The position numbers and the translations under genes are program-made. Of a stretch of DNA of 64,000 bases, positions 15,565-24,109 are shown piece after piece (position 1 is the first letter of the stretch; the number at the start of each line of letters is the position of its first letter). The stretch is from assembly GCF_001665295.1 (NCBI RefSeq), contig NZ_LZSE01000078.1:124001-188000 (forward strand). The letters are read 5' to 3'. The stretch comes from Mycobacterium sp. 1554424.7 (GTDB lineage: Bacteria; Actinomycetota; Actinomycetes; Mycobacteriales; Mycobacteriaceae). Below the pieces are notes generated by a model. That model was not told where the DNA came from and did no database searches. It was given only the letters and a program-made list of their open reading frames with translations.

Positions 15565-16444
15565 CACGAAGGAAGGCGCGTAGCCGGTCGAGCACCAGCT
15601 CGGGCCGCTGCTCGACGATCCAGTGCCCGGCGCCCTCGACAACCTCGACCTCGAAATCGCTTATACGATCGGCATATCCGTCCAGGAGGTCCAGCGTGAG
15701 CACAGGATCCTTGGTGCCGCTCAACCAGCGCACCGGCACGTTGACGCGGGCGTCGTTGTATTCGCCGCGCAGCCAGCGGAACAGCTCCGTGCTCAGGAAC
15801 GTGCGGTACCACCGCGAACCGGCCAACGCGTGCCCGGGCTGGCGCATGCACTCGATGTAGAAGCGGACGTCGTCCTCGGGCACCAGGTAACCGCCGCCGA
15901 CCCACGACGCCAGGGTCCGGTAGAACCGGGCTTTGGGATCGCCGACCACCCGCGGACCGATCACCGGCAGTGCTATCGGGAGCTGGTACCAGAACCGCCA
16001 AACGTTGCGAAGCAACTTGGGGTCGGGTTTGGTCCACGGTCCGGAGGTGTTCATCCCGAAAAAACCGGTGACCTTCTCCGGATGGCGCAGCATCATTATG
16101 AACGCGACCGGCCCGCCCCAGTCGTGGGCGGCGAGTTTGACCGTGGCGACACCCAACCGATCCAGGACGGCGGCCAGGTCGTCGGCCATGTCGTTCTTGA
16201 GGTACCTGGACGGCGGCGCCGAACTCCACCCCGCGCCGCGCAGGTCGGGGCACAGCACGCGATAACCGTCGGCCGCCAGCGGGCCGATCAATTCATGCCA
16301 TTCCCACCAGTTTTGGGGGAAGCCGTGCACTAGCATCACCGCCGGCCCGTTGGCCGGCCCGGCATCGGCGACATGGATCGTCACGCCATCACCGAGCTCC
16401 ACGTACCTGTGTTCGACACCGTCCAGCGCGGGCATAGCGACCAT
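15554..16444 (-). CDS. ephF: Epoxide hydrolase EphF (alpha/beta hydrolase)
   Basis: A 296-residue alpha/beta hydrolase closely matching M. tuberculosis EphF (Rv0134). The oxyanion motif is HGFPQNWWEW near residue 42. The nucleophile is Asp in AHDWGGPVAF near residue 107. The lid includes GSRWYRTF, and the catalytic His lies in GAGHWIVEQRPE near the C-terminus. It opens epoxides to diols; the natural substrate is unknown. The final codons come from the dispersed repeat. In M. tuberculosis it neighbours the Rv0135c and Rv0133 genes, but here accessory blocks flank it on both sides. Confidence 0.94.
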   Translation of the reverse strand: MVAMPALDGVEHRYVELGDGVTIHVADAGPANGPAVMLVHGFPQNWWEWHELIGPLAADGYRVLCPDLRGAGWSSAPPSRYLKNDMADDLAAVLDRLGVATVKLAAHDWGGPVAFIMMLRHPEKVTGFFGMNTSGPWTKPDPKLLRNVWRFWYQLPIALPVIGPRVVGDPKARFYRTLASWVGGGYLVPEDDVRFYIECMRQPGHALAGSRWYRTFLSTELFRWLRGEYNDARVNVPVRWLSGTKDPVLTLDLLDGYADRISDFEVEVVEGAGHWIVEQRPELVLDRLRAFLRDET

Positions 16445-16471
16445 GAATTCAGAACGTAGCCGATCGCCGTC

Positions 16472-17716
16472 TCAGCTCAGGAAGCGGTTGACGTACGGCG
16501 CGAAGCGCTCCCGCAGCGCGTCCTCGGTCAACCCGAACATCTCGTACGACGTCTCGATGTTTCCCAGCCGTCCGCGCTGGTGCCCCGCCAGGTAGCCGGT
16601 GACCGCCGCGCGCGCCTCGTCGGTGAACGGCTCGCCGGCCAGCGCATACACCCGCTCGGCGACACCGAGCTCATCGGCCATGAACTCGTCGAACCGGATG
16701 TCGACCGAGCGTTCGGGACCGATGGTGTCGCGGTCGCGGACCAGCGCCGTCAGCATGTCGTCCAGGCGGTCGACCCACTGCGCCGCGATCTCGTGCACCG
16801 GTACGGGCGAGCGGTGCATGCGCGCGGAATAGGTGACCATCGCGATCATCGACCGCGCGACCGGGACCGGATCGCGATGGGTGAACACGACGATGCTGCC
16901 CGGAAAGACGCTGTCCAACACCGGCACCTGCTCGAGATGCTGCGGCGACTTGAGCAGCCAGCGCCGCCCGCCGCGCAGGAATTGCATGGCCTTGAGCTGC
17001 CTGGCCAGGTATTCGTAGTGGGGCGTCTGGTCGTGCGCCTGGTAATAAGCGCGCCAGCGGGGCGCCTCGGCGAGCGTCTCGAACAGCATCGTCGAGAAGT
17101 CGTTGGCGAGCAATTGGATTTCCTCGTGGACGTGATCCGTGGTCATCTCGTGCATGAGCGGGAAATAGGGCATGACGGTGTTGATGACCGAGACCCCGAC
17201 GTCCATCCGCGTCCGTCGGGGATCCGGCTCGATTCCGGCCTCCTGCGGCAGCGGAAACGGTTCGACGCTTTCCCAATACGGCATGGTGCGGAACGTGGGC
17301 GCCGACCCCAGCAGGTTGTGCAGGTGGGTGGTGCCGGTGCGAGGCAGGCCGGCGATCACGATCGGCGGTTGCAGCTCGATGTCGTCGATCTCGGGATGCC
17401 GGGTCAACAGGTCGGTGAACAGCAGCCGGTTCTTCAGCAGCTGCACCACTTGCGCGAAGAAGTTGACCACCCCGGCCGCGTGCAGCCCGTCGATGTCGCG
17501 TAGGTCGGCGAGGTAGACGTCGAGTCGTTCCCGGTAGTCCCCGGCGCCGAAATCGTCCAGGCCGGTGTCGGAAGTGGCCCTGGCGTGCAGGGTGTCGGAA
17601 TCGAGCGGACAGTCCGCGGCCATCATGGCCATCATGTCGAGGATCTGCTGGGCCTCGGCGCCGAATTGAGGAAACGCCAGGTCGTCGAGGGAAACGGAGC
17701 GAACGGCATCGGTCAT
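16472..17716 (-). CDS. PAPS-dependent sulfotransferase family protein
   Basis: A 414-residue member of the mycobacterial Stf-type sulfotransferases. The PAPS 5'-phosphosulfate loop is GLPRTGTTHLHNLLG near residues 122-136. The 3'-phosphate motif is FTHRDPVPVARSM near residue 280, and RRWLLKSPQHLEQ is also typical. The enzyme would transfer sulfate to a hydroxyl on a lipid, sterol or glycan; the acceptor is unknown. It starts 28 bp from a divergent TetR gene, with an operator between. A second sulfotransferase at 55087-56256 also sits beside a DUF1214 gene. Confidence 0.9.
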   Translation of the reverse strand: MTDAVRSVSLDDLAFPQFGAEAQQILDMMAMMAADCPLDSDTLHARATSDTGLDDFGAGDYRERLDVYLADLRDIDGLHAAGVVNFFAQVVQLLKNRLLFTDLLTRHPEIDDIELQPPIVIAGLPRTGTTHLHNLLGSAPTFRTMPYWESVEPFPLPQEAGIEPDPRRTRMDVGVSVINTVMPYFPLMHEMTTDHVHEEIQLLANDFSTMLFETLAEAPRWRAYYQAHDQTPHYEYLARQLKAMQFLRGGRRWLLKSPQHLEQVPVLDSVFPGSIVVFTHRDPVPVARSMIAMVTYSARMHRSPVPVHEIAAQWVDRLDDMLTALVRDRDTIGPERSVDIRFDEFMADELGVAERVYALAGEPFTDEARAAVTGYLAGHQRGRLGNIETSYEMFGLTEDALRERFAPYVNRFLS

Positions 17717-17722
17717 GGCGAC

Positions 17723-17745
17723 TTATGTTACTTTGAGTTACGTAA
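17723..17745. promoter_or_regulatory. Operator between sulfotransferase and tetR-DUF1214 genes
   Basis: TTATGTTAC and GTTACGTAA form 9-bp inverted arms (two mismatches) around TTTGA. The site fills the 28-bp gap between the divergent starts at 17716 and 17745 and touches the TetR ATG. One bound dimer would block both directions. Confidence 0.65.
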
Positions 17746-18320
17746 TGACGATAGACTTCGGCCGACCCCGTGATCCCCGTATCGACGCTGCGGTGCTGCG
17801 CGCGACGGTCGAACTTCTCGCGGAAACCGGTTACCCCGGCCTGTTGGTCTCCGCGATCGCCGAGCGGGCCGGCACCAGCAAGCCCGCGATCTACCGGCGC
17901 TGGCCCAGCAAGGCGCACCTCGTGCACGAGGCGGTGTTCCCGATCGGCGTCGCGACGGAGCTTCCCGACGCCGGGTCGTTGCCCGACGATCTGCGCGAGA
18001 TGGTCCGTCGTTCAATGGTTTTCCTGACCACACCGGCCGCCAGGGCGGCGCTGCCGGGGCTGGTCGGCGAGATGGCGGCGGACCCGAGCCTGCACTCGGC
18101 ACTGCTGGGGCGGTTCGCCGGCATCATCGGCGGCGGCCTCACCGAACTGCTCGAGCGGGCCGCCGCCCGCGGCGAGGTACGGCGCGGCGTGACCGCCACC
18201 GAACTCACCGAGGCGATCGCCGGCATCACGCTGATCGGCCTGCTCACCCGTCCCGACGAACTCAACGACGCCTGGGTCGACCGCACCACCACGTTGCTCC
18301 TGAAAGGAATCCGCGCATGA
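17745..18320 (+). CDS. TetR-family regulator
   Basis: A 191-residue TetR protein. The HTH is at about residues 20-60 (ATVELLAETGYPGLLVSAIA, TSKPAIYRRWPSKAHLVHEA). ATG 17745 is preferred because in-frame ATGs further upstream would overlap the divergent sulfotransferase start. It overlaps the downstream DUF1214 gene by ATGA, so both are made together. It probably represses both transcription units via the palindrome at 17723-17745. Confidence 0.88.
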   Translation: MTIDFGRPRDPRIDAAVLRATVELLAETGYPGLLVSAIAERAGTSKPAIYRRWPSKAHLVHEAVFPIGVATELPDAGSLPDDLREMVRRSMVFLTTPAARAALPGLVGEMAADPSLHSALLGRFAGIIGGGLTELLERAAARGEVRRGVTATELTEAIAGITLIGLLTRPDELNDAWVDRTTTLLLKGIRA

Positions 18321-19420
18321 CGCACGAATCGACGGCCGCTTGGAACGAGCTGCTGGCCACCCTCGGGACGCTCGACCGCGGCTTCCTCGAAGGCGACCGC
18401 GCCGTCACCGACGACCGCCACATCGCCGACGGCTACCGTATGCTTGCCGCCACACTGGGCGTGGCGTTCGACGCCTACCTGTTCCCCGAACCCGGCCGAC
18501 CGCAGTTCGTCGCGGTGAACACGCCGTTCCGCCGCGATCGCCGGTGGGGCGGCGACAACACCGACGCCTACTACTTCCTCTGCCCGGTGGACCCGAGGCG
18601 GCGTTATCGCATCAGCGGCAATCGCGGTGACAGCGTGTACTTTTCGGTGACGGCCTACAACGAACCGTCTCCCGGCGCATGGTCGGACCGCGTCGTGGCG
18701 ATCGTCCGCGACAGCGACCTCAGCGTCGACGCCGACGGCAACTTCAGCTTCGAATTCCCCCCGACGCCCGACGCGGCGGTGCTGATGACCCGCGACTACC
18801 AGGCCGACCCGCTGACCGGCCGCCCGGTCGTCTGGAACATCGAGACGCTCGACGAGCCGGATCCGATCCGGCACGGCGACGCCGAGACCGCCGCGAGCCT
18901 GCGGGCGGCGGCGACCTGGCTGCGCACGATGTTCGCCATCGTGCCGCTGGCCGTCGGCACCCGAGCGGACGAGGAGCACGCGCTCGGGCACGAAACCGCG
19001 CACGCGGCAAACGAATTCGCCGATCCGTATCAGGTTCCCGACGCCAACTTCGGCTGGTCGGCGCGCGACGCGTGCTATTCCTATGGCAGTTTCGTGCTCG
19101 ACGACGACGAGGCGCTGCTGATCACCCACCGGCCTCCGTCGTGCCGGTTCTGGAACATGGTGGTGTGGAACCAGTTCATGGCCACCTACGGCGCGGCCGA
19201 CGCGCGGTGCTCCGTCAACGGCAGTAGCGCGGTTCCCAACAGCGACGGCTCGGTGACGATCGTGTTGTCGCGCGGCATTACGAGCCACCCGAACTCGCTG
19301 ACCACGCTGGGGTATCCGCGCGGCAACCTTGCGTTCCGCTGGTTTCTGGCGGACGGGGTGCCGGCGCGGCCCGAGGTGAAGCTGGTTAAGGTCGCCGACG
19401 CGCCGACGCAGCCGTACTAG
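18317..19420 (+). CDS. DUF1214 domain protein, partner of the sulfotransferase
   Basis: A 367-residue DUF1214-type protein. Typical features are DAYYFLCPVDPRRRYRISGN, GDSVYFSVTAYNE, and the C-terminal FWNMVVWNQFMATY followed by GNLAFRWFLADG. The biochemical function of the family is not established. It is coupled to the TetR upstream (ATGA overlap) and lies opposite a sulfotransferase. A homologous gene at 53082-54290 also sits near a sulfotransferase, which points to a joint pathway. No signal peptide is seen. Confidence 0.85.
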   Translation: MTHESTAAWNELLATLGTLDRGFLEGDRAVTDDRHIADGYRMLAATLGVAFDAYLFPEPGRPQFVAVNTPFRRDRRWGGDNTDAYYFLCPVDPRRRYRISGNRGDSVYFSVTAYNEPSPGAWSDRVVAIVRDSDLSVDADGNFSFEFPPTPDAAVLMTRDYQADPLTGRPVVWNIETLDEPDPIRHGDAETAASLRAAATWLRTMFAIVPLAVGTRADEEHALGHETAHAANEFADPYQVPDANFGWSARDACYSYGSFVLDDDEALLITHRPPSCRFWNMVVWNQFMATYGAADARCSVNGSSAVPNSDGSVTIVLSRGITSHPNSLTTLGYPRGNLAFRWFLADGVPARPEVKLVKVADAPTQPY

Positions 19421-19494
19421 GTTGCCGGCCGCCGAGTGTGTGGCCTAAGTACGAAAACCGCCTTGAATTCGTCCATAGCCCCCACGCTCAGGAT

Positions 19495-20538
19495 TCAGCC
19501 GACCTCGCGGACCAGCTCGATGGCCCGGCCCAAGGTAGCCAGCCTGGTGTCTAGCGTGTCCCCCGCCGGATACAGCCGCACGGTGTCGACGCCGGCTTCG
19601 CGCCAGACCGCGAGGCGCGCCCGGACCATCTTCTCGGTTCCGATCAGCGTGGTGGCCAGCACCATGTCGTCGGTCACCAACCCGGCGGCGCCGTCACGGT
19701 CACCCCGCTGCCAGCGCTCCCGGACCTCGGCCGCGACGTCGGCCCAGCCCTGCCGGCTGTAGGCCTGGTTGTAGAAATTGGTGCTCGAGGAACCCATCCC
19801 ACCGAGGCTGAAGGCGAGCTCCTTCTTGCGCCCCGCGACCATGCCGCGCAGCTCCTGCTCGTCGGCCGCGAAGGCGACCTCGGCGCCCTGGCAGATGTCG
19901 ATGTCCGCGCGACTGCGGCCCGAGGCCGCCAGCCCCTCGTCGAGGTGGGAGAAGTACGCCTCGTCGGCGCCCTCCGGAACGAAGCTGGTGCCCAGCCACC
20001 CGTCGGCGAAGCGCCCGGTCAACCGCAGCATCGCCGGTGACAGCGCCGCCAGATAAATGGGGATGGCGTGCTCGGCCCGGGTTGACAATCGCATCGGCAC
20101 CCCCTCGCCGCCGGCTCGGGGGATCTGAAACTCCTTGCCGGAGTGCGAGATCTTGCCACCCGCGAACACCTGCCGCACGATGTCGACGGTCTCGGCCATG
20201 CGCGCCAGCGGTCGGCCGAACGACGCGCCGTGCAGACCCTCGATCACCTGTGGGCCCGAGGCTCCGAGCCCGAGCAGGAATCGCCCGTTCGACAGATTCG
20301 AGAGGGTGATCGCGGTTTGGGCCACCATGACGGGCGACCGGACGCCTACCTGCAGGATGCCGGACCCGAGCAGCATCTTCTCGGTGCGCGCCGCGACGTA
20401 GCCCAGCGCCGACGGCGCGTCGGCGCCCCAGGCCTCGGCCACCCAGCACACATCGAGTCCCAGCTTTTCCGCCTCGACAACGAACGTTGCGACTTCGCCT
20501 GGCGCGCGGGAGAATTCGACCGTCGTCGCCGTGCGCAT
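19495..20538 (-). CDS. LLM-class F420-dependent oxidoreductase
   Basis: A 347-residue luciferase-like monooxygenase-fold enzyme. Signatures are LGLDVCWVAEAWGADA near the N-terminus, ARTEKMLLGSGILQVGVRSP, LSNGRFLLGLGASGPQVIEG and GRFADGWLGTSF. In mycobacteria this subgroup generally uses F420. Its ATG overlaps the stop of the upstream SRPBCC gene by one base (TGATG), so the two are coupled. The substrate is unknown; the SRPBCC neighbour suggests a bulky lipid or polyketide-like ligand. Confidence 0.9.
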   Translation of the reverse strand: MRTATTVEFSRAPGEVATFVVEAEKLGLDVCWVAEAWGADAPSALGYVAARTEKMLLGSGILQVGVRSPVMVAQTAITLSNLSNGRFLLGLGASGPQVIEGLHGASFGRPLARMAETVDIVRQVFAGGKISHSGKEFQIPRAGGEGVPMRLSTRAEHAIPIYLAALSPAMLRLTGRFADGWLGTSFVPEGADEAYFSHLDEGLAASGRSRADIDICQGAEVAFAADEQELRGMVAGRKKELAFSLGGMGSSSTNFYNQAYSRQGWADVAAEVRERWQRGDRDGAAGLVTDDMVLATTLIGTEKMVRARLAVWREAGVDTVRLYPAGDTLDTRLATLGRAIELVREVG

Positions 20539-21062
20539 CAACGCACTCCGCGTTCGGCCAGCCTCTTGATCGCGGCGAGCGTCTTGCCTATCGCGGCCTC
20601 GAACTCCCGCATGCGCACGAATACGATCTTTTCTTCTTTGTCCGGCATCGAGTCGATGGCCACCGACAGCCCGGACCGTCCGGGTCCCATCCGCATCCAA
20701 AAGCTCAGCAGGGTGCCGCCATCGCGGGGCGTCAACCGGAATCGCCAGGTCGCGGAGGGATTATCGGGTTCGCCTACGGCCCAGGCGAATACGCGCGGGG
20801 CATCGCACGCGACGATCTGCGAGGTGGTGCTCCACTGGCCGAACGCGTCGTGCTCGTTGTGTCCGACGAAGCGGGCCCCGATTCGCGGCCGGTCCGAGCC
20901 GTCGGCCCACTCCACCGCCTTCAGCTCGTTGCTGAACGTCGGCATCAGCTGGATGTCGGAGACCAGGTCCCAGACGCGCGCCGGGTCGGCGTCGATCCAC
21001 GTGGAGGCCTCCACCGTGGGGGTGTCCGCGTAGCGTGCGCCGGTCCATTCCACGCACCTCAT
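20538..21062 (-). CDS. SRPBCC (START-like / polyketide cyclase) family protein
   Basis: A 174-residue START-like domain protein. The typical opening is VEASTWIDADPARVWDLVSD, then RIGARFVGHNEHDAFGQW and ATWRFRLTPRDGGTLLSFWM. The fold forms a hydrophobic pocket for lipids or aromatic polyketides. It is coupled by TGATG to the LLM oxidoreductase. I cannot tell enzyme from binding protein. Confidence 0.87.
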   Translation of the reverse strand: MRCVEWTGARYADTPTVEASTWIDADPARVWDLVSDIQLMPTFSNELKAVEWADGSDRPRIGARFVGHNEHDAFGQWSTTSQIVACDAPRVFAWAVGEPDNPSATWRFRLTPRDGGTLLSFWMRMGPGRSGLSVAIDSMPDKEEKIVFVRMREFEAAIGKTLAAIKRLAERGVR

Positions 21063-21117
21063 TGTCCCCCCGAACGGCCCCGAGGCAATGCCTCGGGGCC
21101 GAAGCGGGACTCATACG

Positions 21118-22224
21118 TTATGCGGCGACCGGAAGCCGATCGGTGGGCCGGTCGCCACTGGGTTTCGGCAGCCAGTTGTCCGGGACGGTCAGCTTGACGA
21201 TCTTGCGGACGACGGTGCCGAACTGCCGCACCAGCGGCCCGCGGTTGTAGGGGATGCCGTAGCGCCGGCAGATCTCCTGCACCTCGGGCGCGATGTCGGC
21301 GTAGCGACGCGCCGGCATGTCCGGGAACAGGTGGTGCTCGATCTGGTGCGACAGGTTGCCGGACAGCAGGTGAAACAGCTTGCCCCCGGTCAGGTTTGCC
21401 GAGCCCAGGACCTGGCGGAAGTACCACATGCCGCGGGACTCGTCCTGGGTCTCCTCGACGGTGAATTCCTGGGTGCCGTCGGGGAAGTGGCCGCAGAAGA
21501 TGATCATGTACGACCACACGTTGCGCATCAGGTTGGCGGAGAGGTTGCCGGTAAAGACGAACGGCGCGAAGGGCCCGGCCAGCAGCGGGAAGGCGACGTA
21601 GTCCTTGAGCGTCTGGCGGCGCGTCTTCTTCCAGATCTCGCGCAGCACCTCACGCTTGTCGGCGAGCCGGATCTCTCCGGCGCGGATGCGCTCGGTTTCC
21701 AGTTCGTGCAGCGCGACGCCGTACTGGAACAACACCATCAGCAGGAAGGCGTAGACGGGGTTGCCCAGATAGTAGGGGTGCCAGCGCTGGTCCTCGCTCA
21801 TCCGCAGGATGCCGTAGCCGATGTCGCGGTCCATCCCGACAATGTTGGTGTGGGTGTGGTGCATGTAGTTGTGCGAATGCCGCCATTGATCGGCGGGGCA
21901 GGCGGTGTCCCACTCGAACGTCCGACCCGAAATGGCAGGGTCACGCATCCAGTCGTATTGGCCGTGCATGATGTTGTGCCCGATCTCCATGTTGTCGAGG
22001 ATTTTCGACAGGCCCAACATCGCAGTGCCCAGCAGCCACGCCGGCGGCAGGAACAGCAGCGCGCGTCCGCCGACCTCCAGCGCGCGCTGGGTCTTGATGA
22101 CGCGGCGGATGTATTCGGCGTCTTCTTCGCCGAGGTCGGCCATCACGCGTTCCTTGATGGCGTCGAGTTCGCGGCCGAATGCCTCGGCCTGCTCGGGGGC
22201 AAGGGTGATCTTGTCGTGCGACAT
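21118..22224 (-). CDS. Membrane fatty acyl-CoA desaturase (DesA3-like)
   Basis: A 368-residue integral membrane desaturase. All three histidine clusters of the di-iron centre are present: HNIMH near residue 83, HNYMHH near residue 117 and HQIEHH near residue 296. It resembles the stearoyl-CoA delta-9 desaturase DesA3 (Rv3229c), which takes electrons from the reductase Rv3230c; here a comparable reductase gene lies 18 bp upstream in the same operon. CGAAGGAGGAGCT is a strong ribosome-binding site. The double-bond position and chain length are inferred only by similarity. Confidence 0.93.
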   Translation of the reverse strand: MSHDKITLAPEQAEAFGRELDAIKERVMADLGEEDAEYIRRVIKTQRALEVGGRALLFLPPAWLLGTAMLGLSKILDNMEIGHNIMHGQYDWMRDPAISGRTFEWDTACPADQWRHSHNYMHHTHTNIVGMDRDIGYGILRMSEDQRWHPYYLGNPVYAFLLMVLFQYGVALHELETERIRAGEIRLADKREVLREIWKKTRRQTLKDYVAFPLLAGPFAPFVFTGNLSANLMRNVWSYMIIFCGHFPDGTQEFTVEETQDESRGMWYFRQVLGSANLTGGKLFHLLSGNLSHQIEHHLFPDMPARRYADIAPEVQEICRRYGIPYNRGPLVRQFGTVVRKIVKLTVPDNWLPKPSGDRPTDRLPVAA

Positions 22225-22242
22225 AGCTCCTCCTTCGGGTGT

Positions 22243-23328
22243 TTAGAGCGATAGGTCGACGTCCCCGACGGGGACGGATACGCAGATCTGGACGTCTTCG
22301 TCCGGGGCCGTCGAGACCGCGCCGGTGGTCAGGCTGCGCACGGTGCCGGAGACCTTCCGGCGCGTGCACGTGTGGCAGATGCCCATCCGGCATCCGCTCT
22401 GCGGCGTCAGGCCGGCCGATTCCGCCTGTTCCAGCAGCGAGCGGCCGTCGTCGACGACGTTAACGCCGCTGTCCGCGAACGTGATTCGTCCGCCCGACGG
22501 GTTCGCCGGGGCGGCGATGGTCGGCGGGACGAAGCTCTCGGTGTACACGTTGTCGCAGTGTTTCCGCACGGCCTCGACCAAAGCCGTTGGCCCGCAGACG
22601 AACACCGCATCGGGGTTCGGCATCGCGGCCGCCAGATGCTGCGGCCCGAAGCGACCCTCGAGGTCTCCGCCATCCGAACGGGTGTAGCCGTGCAGCAGCC
22701 GCACGCCCGACATCGCGTTCAGCTCCTCGCGGTAGCACGCCTCCCCGGGGGTGCGGGCGTAGTGCACAAACGCGATCTCGCCCCCATGCCGCTCGGCGAT
22801 GAGCGTGCGCAGCATCGCCATCACCGGTGTGATGCCGCTCCCGCCGGAGACGAACAGGATTCGCTGCGGGCGCTCCGTGGGCAACACGAAGTCGCCGCCG
22901 ATCCCGGCCAGTCCCACCACCAGGCCGCGGTGGGCCCGCTCGTAGAGGTAGCTCGACACCAGCCCGCCGTCGTGGCGGCCGATCGTCAGCTCGAGGTGCT
23001 CCCCGCCTTCGGCGTTGGCCGGCGAATAGCAGCGGGTGTGCCGGCGGCCGTCGATGTCGACGGTGAGGTTGACGTACTGGCCGGCCTTGGGGGTGTGCGT
23101 GGACGCGAACGCCTCGTTGGGGGCGAGCGTGAGGGTGACGCTGCGCGGCGTGCTGCGGCGCACGTCGATGACCTTGGCGCGGGCCTCGCCCAGCGTCCAG
23201 GTCGGTGCCACCAGCTCGGTGTAGCGGTCCACACCGTGCGGGCCGGTGAGGAGGTCTAGCAGGTCTGAAGCCAGGACTCGCTTGCGCAGCGTTTGCGCAA
23301 GGTTCCGGGTCAAAGTCTGAGTGAACAT
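22243..23328 (-). CDS. FAD/NAD(P)-2Fe-2S oxidoreductase, electron donor for the desaturase (Rv3230c-like)
   Basis: A 361-residue ferredoxin reductase with a C-terminal plant-type ferredoxin domain. The FAD motif is HTRCYSPANAEG near residue 95. The NAD(P) motif is ILFVSGGSGITPVMAML near residue 155. The 2Fe-2S ligands are CRMGICHTC (Cx4Cx2C) plus a later Cys in DVQICVS. It would pass electrons from NAD(P)H to the adjacent desaturase. ATG 23328 lies inside a near-palindrome (23321-23336), so a repressor there would block initiation. A few further codons upstream are open but would lie in the operator. Confidence 0.92.
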   Translation of the reverse strand: MFTQTLTRNLAQTLRKRVLASDLLDLLTGPHGVDRYTELVAPTWTLGEARAKVIDVRRSTPRSVTLTLAPNEAFASTHTPKAGQYVNLTVDIDGRRHTRCYSPANAEGGEHLELTIGRHDGGLVSSYLYERAHRGLVVGLAGIGGDFVLPTERPQRILFVSGGSGITPVMAMLRTLIAERHGGEIAFVHYARTPGEACYREELNAMSGVRLLHGYTRSDGGDLEGRFGPQHLAAAMPNPDAVFVCGPTALVEAVRKHCDNVYTESFVPPTIAAPANPSGGRITFADSGVNVVDDGRSLLEQAESAGLTPQSGCRMGICHTCTRRKVSGTVRSLTTGAVSTAPDEDVQICVSVPVGDVDLSL

Positions 23329-23336
23329 ATGTACAC
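23321..23336. promoter_or_regulatory. Operator candidate over the reductase start codon
   Basis: GTGAACATATGTACAC is palindromic with one mismatch per 8-bp arm and overlaps the ATG at 23328. It shares the GTGAAC half-site with the palindrome at 23390-23404 over the divergent TetR start. Confidence 0.55.
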
Positions 23337-23389
23337 CGTGCGACTCTACCCTGCAGGTAGTCAAGGGTTTAGTGCAGGATTGTGGTAGG

Positions 23390-23404
23390 GTTCACATAGT
23401 GAAC
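23390..23404. promoter_or_regulatory. Operator candidate over the tetR start codon
   Basis: GTTCAC-ATA-GTGAAC is a perfect inverted repeat overlapping the GTG start at 23399. A third palindrome, CTACC-CTGCA-GGTAG, lies at 23346-23360. The set fits a DesT/FabR-like regulator acting on both divergent units (inference). Confidence 0.6.
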
Positions 23405-24073
23405 AGCCGTACTCCTAGCTCACGCGCGCCGCGCTCGGGACGAGAGCGCCCACGTGAGAGCCCGTCGCGCGAGGAGCGCAAGGAGGCGACGCGCCGGGCC
23501 ATCATCGCCGCGGCCCTCAAGCTGCTGCAGGACCGCAGCTTTTCCAGCCTGAGCCTGCGCGAGGTGACCCGGGAGGTCGGGATCGTTCCCGCGGCCTTCT
23601 ACCGCCACTTCGAGTCGATGGAGGCCCTCGGGCTGGTCCTGATCGACGAGTCGTTTCGCACCCTGCGGGACACCCTGCGGGGGGCGCGTGCCGGCAAGCT
23701 GGACCCGAACCGGGTGATCGAGTCTTCGGTCGAGATCGTCGTCGCCAGCATCACCGAACGCCGCGAGCACTGGCGGTTCATCTATCGGGAGCGTTCGGGT
23801 GGGGTGACCGTCCTGCGCTACGCGATCCGCACCGAGCTGCGGCTGATCACCTCCGAGCTGGCCACCGACCTCGCGCGCTTCACCGGCCTCAACGCGTGGA
23901 GCACCGAGGACCTGAACATACTGGCGGCCCTCTTCGTCAATTCGATGATCGTCGTCGCCGAGGCGATCGAGGACGCGCAGACAACGGAGGCGCTGGAAGA
24001 CATCCGGCGGGCGGCGGTCAAGCAACTGCGGATGATCACCATCGGCATCGCCGGCTGGCGCAGCAGCCCGTAG
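23399..24073 (+). CDS. TetR-family regulator, DesT/FabR-like
   Basis: A 224-residue TetR protein with a basic N-terminal tail. The HTH (ATRRAIIAAALKLLQDRSFS, then REVTREVGIVPAAFYRHFES) and the FRTLRDTLRGAR region recall the FabR/DesT group that senses acyl-CoA saturation. In Pseudomonas DesT controls a desaturase-reductase pair; here the TetR is divergent from just such a pair. Start GTG 23399 is placed at the palindrome; a longer form from 23321 would read through the operators. Confidence 0.85.
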   Translation: MNSRTPSSRAPRSGRERPRESPSREERKEATRRAIIAAALKLLQDRSFSSLSLREVTREVGIVPAAFYRHFESMEALGLVLIDESFRTLRDTLRGARAGKLDPNRVIESSVEIVVASITERREHWRFIYRERSGGVTVLRYAIRTELRLITSELATDLARFTGLNAWSTEDLNILAALFVNSMIVVAEAIEDAQTTEALEDIRRAAVKQLRMITIGIAGWRSSP

Positions 24074-24109
24074 GAGAAAGCTACGTCCTCGGAGTGAACA
24101 ACCGAGCAC

